From positions 1-5,613 of the forward strand of contig DATFXF010000095.1 in assembly GCA_035258565.1 (NCBI GenBank): DNA of 5,613 bases, written 5' to 3'. The first letter of the stretch is position 1. Each line of letters starts with the position of its first letter. Below are positions 1 to 5,328 of this stretch, piece by piece. A program made the translations under genes and the position numbers. The notes under the pieces were generated by a model. That model was given only the letters and a program-made list of their open reading frames with translations. It did no database searches and was not told the DNA's origin. The stretch is from DATFXF01 sp035258565 (GTDB taxonomy: Bacteria > Acidobacteriota > Terriglobia > Acidiferrales > UBA7541).

Positions 1-1
1 C

Positions 2-280
2 TATCAGAAACTGCTAGACCGCTATGGCTCCCGCGGATTCGTGGTTGTGGGATTCAAGTTCGATACGATGATGGATGTTGAAGACCCCTTACGGTTTGCA
101 AAGAGAATCGGAGTTCGCTATCCGCTGGCGATCGCAAAGGATGACCTCAAGCAGAAATTCGGCGGCATTGAAGGTTTACCGACTACGATGCTCTATGACC
201 GGCGAGGGATACTCCGCAAGAAAGTCATCGGATTTGAATACTCGGACACCTTTGAGGCGGATTTGAAGCCTCTGCTTTGA
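2..280 (+). CDS. TlpA/redoxin-family thioredoxin-fold protein, C-terminal part (5' end outside window)
   Basis: The reading frame is open from base 2 and ends at TGA 278-280, giving 92 residues of a longer protein. The visible part matches the second half of a TlpA/ResA/AhpC-type thioredoxin fold: a helix (YQKLLDRYGSRG), a beta strand with an acidic end (FVVVGFKFD), a helix after DVEDPLRFAKRIGV, the strand YPLAIAKDD, a helix ending in KFGGIEG, the cis-proline motif GLPTT, then the strand-turn-strand MLYDRRGILRKKVIG and a final helix. The redox-active CxxC site of this family would lie upstream of the window, so I cannot tell whether the protein is an active disulfide reductase or peroxidase, nor whether it has a signal peptide or lipoprotein anchor. 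The GTG at 41 is internal to the fold and is not the real start. Confidence 0.85.
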   Translation, partial: YQKLLDRYGSRGFVVVGFKFDTMMDVEDPLRFAKRIGVRYPLAIAKDDLKQKFGGIEGLPTTMLYDRRGILRKKVIGFEYSDTFEADLKPLL

Positions 281-602
281 AGCGGCTGAGAGTCATTGCG
301 CAAGCGGTGTAAGGCTAACTCCTGAGTACTCGGGTAACCGTACCTTCGCCGTTTGGGAAGCGAAAGTGGCCATCAGCGAAGGTGCTGCTGGCGCCTGGAA
401 TTCTGCGCGTCGATTCGTCCTGGCGGTCTTAATTCTTTCCCGGTTTTGCAGCAGCATCAGCGGAAGACTTTCCGTCGGTCGGCCCGTCGGACGGTACTTC
501 GCTTCGCCTCGGCGCCTATCCCTGAGTTCAGCTGGTTAGAACGCAGCCTTGTCATCCGGTTGCTGCTCGGGACATTCGAGCACAGCATCAAGGTGCAGAA
601 CG
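281..602. other. Gap between convergent genes, no gene found
   Basis: This 322-base stretch separates the 3' ends of the redoxin gene (+) and the secreted-protein gene (-). No reading frame here has protein-like composition; the plus frame running through it from 353 is an arginine- and serine-rich shadow of the minus-strand gene. Visible structure is limited: a short hairpin at 321-334 around the palindrome GAGTACTC, an 8-bp inverted repeat at 342-349/376-383, and a 7-bp direct repeat CCGTCGG at 472-478 and 484-490. None is followed by a convincing T-tract, so I cannot assign terminators to either gene. Confidence 0.6.
342..383. repeat. Inverted repeat, 8-bp arms
   Basis: ACCTTCGC at 342-349 is perfectly complementary to GCGAAGGT at 376-383, with a 26-base spacer. 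It lies about 60 bases after the stop of the redoxin gene and could form a long-looped hairpin in its 3' untranslated region. No T-rich run follows, so it is not a standard intrinsic terminator. It may be a chance match. Confidence 0.3.
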
Positions 603-1601
603 CTAGGGCAAGGGCTTCTTCCGCAGTGTCGGCGCGCCCGTCTCACGTGGCTTTTCTTGCTGGGCTTTCTCCGGACGCTCAGGCGGGGCCAGAAGCCATT
701 CGAGGTCTCGCTCTTCATAGAGGACGCCGAGGATCTGTCTCTCGTCCGCTGCCCGGACGGCGCCCAGTGTCGCGCGTAGCCACTCCGCCGTATCCCCGGC
801 CAGTGCCTTCTGGCTCTCCCCGCGGTCCAGATACTCGGCCGCACGGGCTATCCGCGCGTCGGAAGCGGCGATGCGAACCAGGCGCGGGTCCTTCTGCCTC
901 AGTAGTTCGAGAAGTGTTGGCCCTGACTCGTCCGGGAAGCGGACCTCGATCAACGTGCGGGGTTGGCCCTTCTCTGGCGGGTAGAGCTGCGTGTAGCTTG
1001 GCCGCAGCACGCGCGTGCGCCAGTAGTCCCCGCGCGACGCCTCCTGCGCGACGCGGTATTTCAGCAGCCACACCTCGGGGCCGTAATTCTCCTCATAGCC
1101 CACTAGGAGCAGCTCCACCAAGGGTTCTTGGGGTCTGAGATCGAGCTTGTGGTGGAGTTCTTGAGCCACTGCGCGCAGGCGCTCGAGAAACGCCACACCT
1201 AGGGATTCGATATCACTGGCGGTCGGCTGAGGGTCCTTGGCCGGCCGCGGCCTGGTGACCTCGCTCGCCAATGCTGGCAACACACGATCGAAGCGTACCA
1301 GTGCTCGACCGTGCGCGGCCCACTCGACCGCACCGAGCAAGATGCCCAAGCGGCGCCCGCCAACCGGAACGATCAGCGGAGGGCAGGAGCCTGACTTGGC
1401 GGGGCCCTCGAGCGCACCGATGACGATGCCTTTGGCCCCCACGGAGATGATCACGCGGCCGGTGGCGAGAGTCAGGACGATGTCGGGCTCACGTTCTTGT
1501 GCTTGCCCGATCAAGGGCAGGACCCACAGCAAGACGCAAATGAAAACAGGTAGGCGGAGTGCCGCCTTGCGCGGTTCTGCTTGGCAAATCACTCTGTTCA
1601 T
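603..1601 (-). CDS. Secreted protein of unknown function downstream of pta
   Basis: This is a 332-residue protein that I do not recognise. Residues 1-15 are basic, residues 16-32 are a hydrophobic core (LPVFICVLLWVLPLIG), and GQA|Q at 32-35 fits a signal peptidase I site, so export is likely. The mature N-terminal part is rich in beta-type and glycine segments (DIVLTLATGRVIISVGAKGIVIGALEG, then PPLIVPVGGRRLGILLGAVEW), which suggests a small beta-rich domain. The rest is mixed, with mostly helical, charged sequence after the YPPEKG segment and a Pro/Lys/Glu-rich tail. I see no catalytic motif. The ATG at 1601 lies 19 bases after the pta stop, so the two genes are probably cotranscribed. The ribosome site is weak (TTGGAAA about 8 bases upstream), consistent with expression as a downstream operon member. 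Gene and export are well supported; the function is unknown. Confidence 0.85.
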   Translation of the reverse strand: MNRVICQAEPRKAALRLPVFICVLLWVLPLIGQAQEREPDIVLTLATGRVIISVGAKGIVIGALEGPAKSGSCPPLIVPVGGRRLGILLGAVEWAAHGRALVRFDRVLPALASEVTRPRPAKDPQPTASDIESLGVAFLERLRAVAQELHHKLDLRPQEPLVELLLVGYEENYGPEVWLLKYRVAQEASRGDYWRTRVLRPSYTQLYPPEKGQPRTLIEVRFPDESGPTLLELLRQKDPRLVRIAASDARIARAAEYLDRGESQKALAGDTAEWLRATLGAVRAADERQILGVLYEERDLEWLLAPPERPEKAQQEKPRETGAPTLRKKPLP

Positions 1602-1620
1602 GATTGGTTTCCAAGCGTTC

Positions 1621-2664
1621 TTATGAAGTTGGATGCGCGTCCCCGCTACGCGATTGCTTGCCTGCGATGGCTTCGAGCGCTGTGATCGCCACGACGTTTC
1701 GAATATCCTCGGCCGAGCAACCCCGCGAGAGGTCGTTCGCCGGCCGAGCGAGGCCCTGGAGAATCGGTCCCAGCGCTTGGGCGCCGGCCGTGCGCTCGAC
1801 CAGCTTGTAGGCGATATTGCCCGAGTCGAGATCGGGAAAGATCAACACGTTGGCGCGGCCCGCCACGGGCGACCCCGGTGCCTTGCTGGCGGCGACCGCT
1901 GGTACCAGCGCCGCATCGGCCTGGAGCTCGCCGTCCACGGCCAGATCCGGGGCGCGAGCTTTCAAAATCCTCAGGGCCTCGCGAATCTTTTCGACCCGCG
2001 GATGCTCGGCTGAGCCTTTGGTGGAGAAGGAAAGCAGGGCCACGCGGGGTTCGGTTTCCAGAAAAACGCGAGCGTTTTCCGCCGTGGCCAGGCTAATCTC
2101 CGCCAGATCGGGTGCCGATGGTTCCGGAACTACGCCACAATCGGCAAAGAGCAACGCACCTCCCACGCCCAGCTCGATTCCGAAGCGCGGCGGCACCACC
2201 ATCAGGAAAAAGCTGGAGACAAGTTTGAATCGAGGAGCGAGGCCGATGACATGCAGCGCGGCGCGCACGGTTTCAGCCGTGGTGTTCTGAGCGCCACCGA
2301 CCGAACCGTCGGCATCGCCTCGAGCCACCATCAGCGCGGCGAAGTAGAGCGGGCGGCGGGCGGTTTCGCGCGCCTCCTCGAGCGTCGTACCGTGGGCGCG
2401 CCGGCACTCGAAATAGAGCTCTGCGTACTTATCGAAGTGAGGGCTGGTCGCCGGGTCGACGAGTGCGACGCCATCGAGCGAGACGTGCAACTCTTCCGCC
2501 AGGACTGGGATCGTTTTTGCGCGGCCGAGCAACGTGATTCTTGCATAGCCCTCCCGCACAACCTGCGCCGCCGCGGTGATCACACGGGGATCCTCGCCCT
2601 CCGGCAGGACGATGTGCTGGGGGTACGCCCGCGCCCGGCTCTTGATTTTTTCGACGATGTCCAC
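1621..2664 (-). CDS. pta: Phosphate acetyltransferase
   Basis: This cytoplasmic enzyme interconverts acetyl-CoA plus phosphate with acetyl-phosphate plus CoA, normally paired with acetate kinase. From the GTG at 2664 it is 347 residues, close to the short single-domain Pta form. Family signatures appear in order: IVLPEGEDPR (residues 18-27), RRAHG (88-92), GDADG (116-120) followed by the NTT segment (127-129), SSFF (150-153), ANVLIFPDLDSGNIAYK (271-287) and SRGCSAED (313-320). By motif alignment, Ser313, Arg314 and Asp320 correspond to the Ser-Arg...Asp active-site set known in Methanosarcina thermophila Pta. The frame stays open another 69 codons upstream, but that part is Pro/Gly-rich and not Pta-like, whereas VDIVEKIKSRA at the GTG matches the usual family N-terminus. 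No strong Shine-Dalgarno precedes the GTG. Phosphate butyryltransferase is a related alternative but fits less well. No ackA is in the window. Confidence 0.94.
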   Translation of the reverse strand: MDIVEKIKSRARAYPQHIVLPEGEDPRVITAAAQVVREGYARITLLGRAKTIPVLAEELHVSLDGVALVDPATSPHFDKYAELYFECRRAHGTTLEEARETARRPLYFAALMVARGDADGSVGGAQNTTAETVRAALHVIGLAPRFKLVSSFFLMVVPPRFGIELGVGGALLFADCGVVPEPSAPDLAEISLATAENARVFLETEPRVALLSFSTKGSAEHPRVEKIREALRILKARAPDLAVDGELQADAALVPAVAASKAPGSPVAGRANVLIFPDLDSGNIAYKLVERTAGAQALGPILQGLARPANDLSRGCSAEDIRNVVAITALEAIAGKQSRSGDAHPTS

Positions 2665-2849
2665 TGCCGGGTCAAAGTACCACAAAAAGGAAGTCAAGAA
2701 ATGCGTTCCTGGCTGGCGTGGACCTCGGGGTTGGTTTCCCAAGACGAAGCGGACCACCGGAGGAAACAGCGGGATGCCACTCGGTGCTGGTGGCGGGCCC
2801 GGTATGGCGATCGAACTGATCGGAATACCACTACACCCTATTCCGACTA

Positions 2850-2878
2850 TTTCCTCCCCCAGGAAGCTCAAGTAAAAT
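2850..2878 (+). promoter_or_regulatory. Possible sigma70-type promoter for the pentapeptide gene
   Basis: TAAAAT at 2873-2878 matches five of six bases of the -10 consensus. With a 17-base spacer, TTTCCT at 2850-2855 is a poor -35 element (three of six). Transcription would start near 2885, about 43 bases before the ATG at 2928. The region lies between divergent genes, so a promoter for each must be near, but I found no equally good candidate for pta. Confidence 0.3.
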
Positions 2879-2927
2879 TCTATTCTTGTGCGGATAGCTG
2901 TTTTCGATGTGACCGAGGGGAAGGAAG

Positions 2928-3533
2928 ATGTGGTTTTTTACCGGGGACTTGAGGAAGCCCAATCGGATTAGGCACAACGGCAATCGGCTGGATGGCATCC
3001 TCGAGGCACACCTGGACTTCTTCCAGGGCCAGCCAAACGGCGTGCGCGCAGACCTTTCTGGCGCCGACCTCTCCCGAGCAGACTTGAGGGGCGCCAATCT
3101 GACCGACGCAATCTTGAAGGGAGCACAGCTTGGGGGCGCCGACTTGCGTGGAGCCAAGCTAACGCGGGCAGACCTGACGAACGCCAATCTGTGCAAGGCT
3201 GACCTGCGGAACACGGACATGACGGAAGCGGTGTTGCCCGGAGCCGACCTCAGCGAGGCTCAAGCGAGCGGCGTAGAGTTTTTTCGCTGTGACCTGAGCG
3301 GTGCGGCCTTCTGCCGGGCGAATCTGCGCAACGCCAACTTCCGTGCGGCCAACATCCGCGGCGCCCGCTTCGACGGCGCAGACCTGAATGTCACCATCTT
3401 GCGGGAGACCGATCTGACCGGAGTGGACTTGAGCAATGTGGACCTTACGACCACGCTCATGCCGCGGAACTACGCTCCAGTCCTAGAAAAGAAGGAAGCT
3501 AAGCTTCCGCGCGATGAGCCCGGTAAGCCGTAG
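2928..3533 (+). CDS. Pentapeptide-repeat protein (right-handed quadrilateral beta-helix)
   Basis: This is a 201-residue protein with no signal peptide or membrane segment, probably cytoplasmic. Residues 41-175 form 27 consecutive five-residue repeats of the A(D/N)LxX type. The central position (residue 43 and every fifth residue to 173) is Leu, Met, Ile or Phe in every repeat except Ala113, so the register never breaks; this predicts almost seven coils of a quadrilateral beta-helix. The preceding segment, with ILEAHLDFFQG at about 24-34 leading into RADLSGADL, resembles the N-terminal cap common in this family. A charged tail follows residue 179. The start is supported by GAGGGG at 2915-2920, seven bases before the ATG, with AAGGAAG directly adjacent. 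Family members include gyrase-protecting DNA mimics such as Qnr and MfpA, but most have no known role. Nothing here identifies a target, so the function stays open. Confidence 0.93.
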   Translation: MWFFTGDLRKPNRIRHNGNRLDGILEAHLDFFQGQPNGVRADLSGADLSRADLRGANLTDAILKGAQLGGADLRGAKLTRADLTNANLCKADLRNTDMTEAVLPGADLSEAQASGVEFFRCDLSGAAFCRANLRNANFRAANIRGARFDGADLNVTILRETDLTGVDLSNVDLTTTLMPRNYAPVLEKKEAKLPRDEPGKP

Positions 3534-3644
3534 AGTCTGGCCAAGACGGATCATCTGAGAGATGCGCTGTGCCTTGGCCTCGAGCAACCCCTCTGCTTCG
3601 AGTACGCTGCGCATCTGGTCGAGCAACAACGGATCGGTCTTCAT
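3483..3644 (-). CDS. Possible small ORF, 53 residues, antisense to the pentapeptide 3' end
   Basis: From the ATG at 3644 to TAG at 3483-3485 this frame encodes 53 residues beginning MKTDPLLLDQMRSVLEAEG. It can be extended to a TTG at 3665 for 60 residues. The sequence is Leu-rich and predicted to be helical, with ordinary codons for the window, unlike most shadow frames here. Against it: neither start has a Shine-Dalgarno, it overlaps the last 51 bases of the pentapeptide gene on the opposite strand, and I recognise no family. It lies 57 bases downstream of the coiled-coil gene on the same strand and ends just past a possible minus-strand terminator. It may be a real small gene, a relic, or an accident. 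Confidence 0.25.
   Translation of the reverse strand: MKTDPLLLDQMRSVLEAEGLLEAKAQRISQMIRLGQTLRLTGLIARKLSFLLF
3487..3508 (-). terminator. Weak intrinsic terminator candidate, minus strand
   Basis: GGAAGC at 3494-3499 pairs with GCTTCC at 3503-3508 around a three-base loop. Reading on the minus strand, the hairpin is followed by TTCTTTT (3493 to 3487). It would stop transcripts coming from the coiled-coil gene (ending at 3702) and lies inside the 3' coding end of the convergent pentapeptide gene. The stem is short, so efficiency is uncertain. Confidence 0.35.
3539..3579. repeat. Nested inverted repeat just after the pentapeptide stop codon
   Basis: GGCCAAG at 3539-3545 pairs with CTTGGCC at 3573-3579. 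Between them CATCT at 3552-3556 pairs with AGATG at 3560-3564 around a three-base loop. The structure begins five bases after the TAG of the pentapeptide gene, where a 3' stabilising or rho-associated stem could sit. No T-tract follows on either strand, so it is not a classical intrinsic terminator. Confidence 0.35.
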
Positions 3645-3701
3645 GAGAAAGCATACAGGGTTCAACAGGGGACCGAGACACCCTTGCCGGTGATGAGCCG
3701 C

Positions 3702-4895
3702 TCACCTCACCCAGCCGGCCGGCACCCCGGCCCGTCGCGCTTCCTCCTCCAGGCTCCCGATCTCCTGCCGGAGCTCGGCCGCCCGCGTCTCGAGTCGCCT
3801 GAGAAGGGCGGAGGTGGGGCTCCCGGTTGAGGTTTCCGGGTAAAGTGTCAATCCTTGGGCGGCGGCCTGCGCCCGCATGCGTTCGAGTTCGAATTCAGTT
3901 TGAGCAAGTTCATCGCGCCGAGGCCGCAAGCGCAGCTGCCAGGCCTCACGCTGCTCCTCCGGCGTCAGCAGCCGGGCAGGCTTCGGTCCCAGTGCCAGTG
4001 CGAGAGTGCGCAGCTCCTCTTCCAGGGCCTTGACATTTGCCTGGGCAGCACTCACCTCCGCACGCCGAGTCGCTACTTCGGTCGAGAGCGCCCGAAGCTG
4101 GGCCTTGCCCTTGTCATCGAAGGCATAATCCGGGTTCCTATAGAATTGCTGCTGATGTAAGACCTCATCGCGCTCGGCTAGTTGGAGCTCCTCCTCCGCA
4201 GTTCGGAGATGTGCCTTCTCTTCTGCCAACTGCCCTTCGAGCTGTTCCCTTCGCTTCTCGAGCACTTCGATTTCCTCTGGAGTCAACGCCGGTCTGCTTC
4301 GAGAGGCCAGTGACGTTCGGTCGGGAGAGGGCGCAAGCAACGCGCCCGGGGTTATATCGTTTCGGCGCGCGGTGTCCTCAAGCTTGGCAATTTGCCGCTC
4401 GAGCTCGACACGGCGCAAACCAAGTTGCTCGATTTCGTTTTCCGGGGTGAGCCTCAGGCCGGGCTGGTCCATGGCCAGGACGCCCGTCATCCCGCGCCCG
4501 TCGGCAGGGAACTCGCGCAACCGCCGAATCTGGCGGTCGATGCGTTCCATCTCCTCGCGCAAAGGCGCGAGTTGTTCACGGTACCAGTTGGGGTCTCTCT
4601 CCTTCACGTAGGGTTCGATCTTTGCCATCACGTCGGCAGGGCTTGCCGTGACTGGCACTTCCGCGGTTGAAGCAGCCGTTTCCGCCGCTTCAGGAGTGGC
4701 CGGCGCCGGAGCCTGGCTGCTCGGTGTTTCGAGGTCCTCGTTCGTGAAGATCCTCTTCTCGCTCCTGGGCCCCGGGGTTGATGCGGAAACACCCTTCCTA
4801 GAGAGCTTCGTGAGTTCCGGGAAATTCTCCGCACGAACCGGCAAAGCCAGAACTGCGCAAGGCACCGCGAGGAGGAGATATCGGCGAGTCCCCAT
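3702..4895 (-). CDS. Secreted coiled-coil protein of unknown function with repeated helical modules
   Basis: This is a 397-residue protein. Residues 1-22 form a signal peptide (basic start, LLLAVPCAVLAL core, VRA|E cleavage site), so it probably acts in the periplasm or at the cell surface. Residues 44-55 contain RSEKRIFTNEDL, followed by a Pro/Ala/Glu/Thr-rich linker to about residue 86. Residues 90-397 are largely charged amphipathic helix with few prolines, expected to form coiled coils. Three helices are introduced by LTPE at 149-152, 204-207 and 310-313. The segment LEDTARRNDITPGAL (172-186) resembles the C-terminal LEEEARRAGVPAGWV (382-396). The TNEDL motif, the QQQFYRNPD segment (248-256) and the AGxPxGW end recall acidobacterial hypothetical proteins, from memory only. 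The ATG at 4895 has GGAGGT three bases upstream, closer than usual. No enzyme motif is visible. A structural or scaffolding role in the envelope is inference. Confidence 0.9.
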   Translation of the reverse strand: MGTRRYLLLAVPCAVLALPVRAENFPELTKLSRKGVSASTPGPRSEKRIFTNEDLETPSSQAPAPATPEAAETAASTAEVPVTASPADVMAKIEPYVKERDPNWYREQLAPLREEMERIDRQIRRLREFPADGRGMTGVLAMDQPGLRLTPENEIEQLGLRRVELERQIAKLEDTARRNDITPGALLAPSPDRTSLASRSRPALTPEEIEVLEKRREQLEGQLAEEKAHLRTAEEELQLAERDEVLHQQQFYRNPDYAFDDKGKAQLRALSTEVATRRAEVSAAQANVKALEEELRTLALALGPKPARLLTPEEQREAWQLRLRPRRDELAQTEFELERMRAQAAAQGLTLYPETSTGSPTSALLRRLETRAAELRQEIGSLEEEARRAGVPAGWVR

Positions 4896-4949
4896 AGGAC
4901 CTCCGTCTTGATGTGGATCTGGTCCGGGGAGACTGCGGACGCGTTGCTG

Positions 4950-4978
4950 ATGCTACTACTACTTGTCGTGCTCTTCAA
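4950..4978 (-). promoter_or_regulatory. Candidate sigma70-type promoter for the secreted coiled-coil gene
   Basis: Read on the minus strand, TTGAAG (4978-4973) and TAGCAT (4955-4950) each match four of six consensus bases and are separated by exactly 17 bases. Transcription would begin near 4943, leaving a leader of about 48 bases before the ATG at 4895. Position and spacing are good but the match is only moderate. Confidence 0.35.
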
Positions 4979-5135
4979 GATTTGAGCGAACTGGACGCAG
5001 ATTGCGGACGATTCTGGTGGGCTTTTGGGTTGGATAGAAAGTGCGGGCGGCAAGAAAAATCTTCTGGAACTAGTACCAACTGGCGAGTTCAATGTGAAGC
5101 AAACCTTGCGGTTGTTGTTGCTATTCAGCGGGGTT

Positions 5136-5179
5136 ACAGCACCGGCAGGAGCCTCTGTTTCTGGCTGCCGACGTGCTGT
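5136..5179 (+). repeat. Strong hairpin inside the noncoding region
   Basis: The arms ACAGCACCGGCAG (5136-5148) and CTGCCG-AC-GTGCTGT (5165-5179) pair over 13 bp with one AC bulge at 5171-5172, around a 16-base loop. An alternative inner pairing uses AGCC/GGCT (5149-5153 region with 5163-5166). It is the longest perfect inverted repeat I found in the window and lies outside any plausible gene. Confidence 0.65.
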
Positions 5180-5251
5180 TCAAGCGCTCGAGGAGGGAGG
5201 TCTCCAAGGAAGGGGAAAAGCCCCCGCTGAGGCGGGGACGGGTAGCCGCAC

Positions 5252-5275
5252 GAATTGGGGCCTCCAATTCTTTTT
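5252..5275 (+). terminator. Intrinsic (rho-independent) terminator, plus strand
   Basis: GAATTGG at 5252-5258 pairs perfectly with CCAATTC at 5264-5270; a G-T pair may extend it inward, leaving a three- to five-base loop. It is followed directly by five T residues (5271-5275). Minus-strand transcripts would see no T-run after the hairpin, so it acts on plus-strand transcripts only. The nearest upstream plus-strand gene ends at 3533, with a minus-strand gene between, so it more likely ends a transcript started in 4896-5250. Confidence 0.75.
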
Positions 5276-5328
5276 AAGGGGCGCATGCCTACCAACACTA
5301 GGCGAAGGCAAGCCTCAAGGGGGAAGTG

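Larger units (their letters stand above)
5041..5275 (+). ncRNA. Candidate structured small RNA or regulatory leader ending at an intrinsic terminator
   Basis: The 3' end is set by the terminator at 5252-5275. Upstream, several pairings are possible. GTGCGG at 5041-5046 pairs with CCGCAC at 5246-5251, which would close the whole element directly against the terminator stem. ACAGCAC plus CGGCAG (5136-5148) pairs with CTGCCG and GTGCTGT (5165-5170 and 5173-5179), a 13-bp stem with a two-base bulge. CCCCGC/GCGGGG (5222-5227/5232-5237) has a TGAG loop, and GAACT/AGTTC (5067-5071/5086-5090) is weaker. I could not match it to tmRNA, RNase P, SRP RNA or a riboswitch whose core I know. I found no clear promoter, so the 5' end is a guess from the closing stem. 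It could equally be an attenuator leader of the gene at 5329. Confidence 0.4.
4896..5328. other. 433-base region between divergent genes, structured, no convincing protein gene
   Basis: The coiled-coil gene reads left and the membrane protein gene reads right from this region. The longest plus frame (4913-5230) is Cys-, Arg- and Ser-rich without family likeness and has no ribosome site; the minus frames are likewise implausible. The left half holds a candidate promoter for the minus-strand gene and a CTA triplet run at 4953-4962. The right half, from about 5041, holds several potential hairpins and ends in a strong plus-strand intrinsic terminator, followed by a 53-base leader to the next start codon with a small AGGC/GCCT stem at 5300-5315. 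Confidence 0.6.

Noticed and set aside
472..490. Direct repeat CCGTCGG twice at a 12-base interval
   Set aside because: Only two short copies in GC-rich DNA; no array and no nearby regulator-site pattern.
353..1138. Long plus-strand frame of 261 codons
   Set aside because: It is antisense to the secreted-protein gene, Arg/Ser/Pro-rich, without ribosome site or family likeness; a GC-rich shadow.
2831..3220. Minus-strand frame with repeated RSA/APxKSA units
   Set aside because: The apparent repeats are the reverse-strand reading of the 15-base periodicity of the pentapeptide gene.
4628..5092. Minus-strand frame of 154 codons overlapping the start of the coiled-coil gene
   Set aside because: Its second half is the out-of-frame reading of the well-supported secreted coiled-coil gene, and its first half is Ser-rich noise.
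5125..5145. GCGGGGTTAC recalls the 3' part of c-di-GMP-I riboswitches, and GGGTTACAGC recalls E. coli 6S RNA
   Set aside because: The partner core motifs of the c-di-GMP riboswitch are absent upstream, and the position relative to the terminator does not fit the 6S RNA closing stem; short chance matches. A covariance-model search would settle it.
4913..5230. Plus-strand frame of 105 codons, Cys-rich, GTG start
   Set aside because: No ribosome site, no recognisable domain, composition typical of noncoding DNA, and it runs through the strong hairpin at 5136-5179.
5070..5240. Partial likeness to a ZTP (pfl) riboswitch: ACTGGCGA at 5079-5086 and CCGCTGAGGC at 5224-5233
   Set aside because: The conserved CCGGGGAGC-type segment is missing, the second motif does not match CCGCCUGGGC, and the spacing is far too long.
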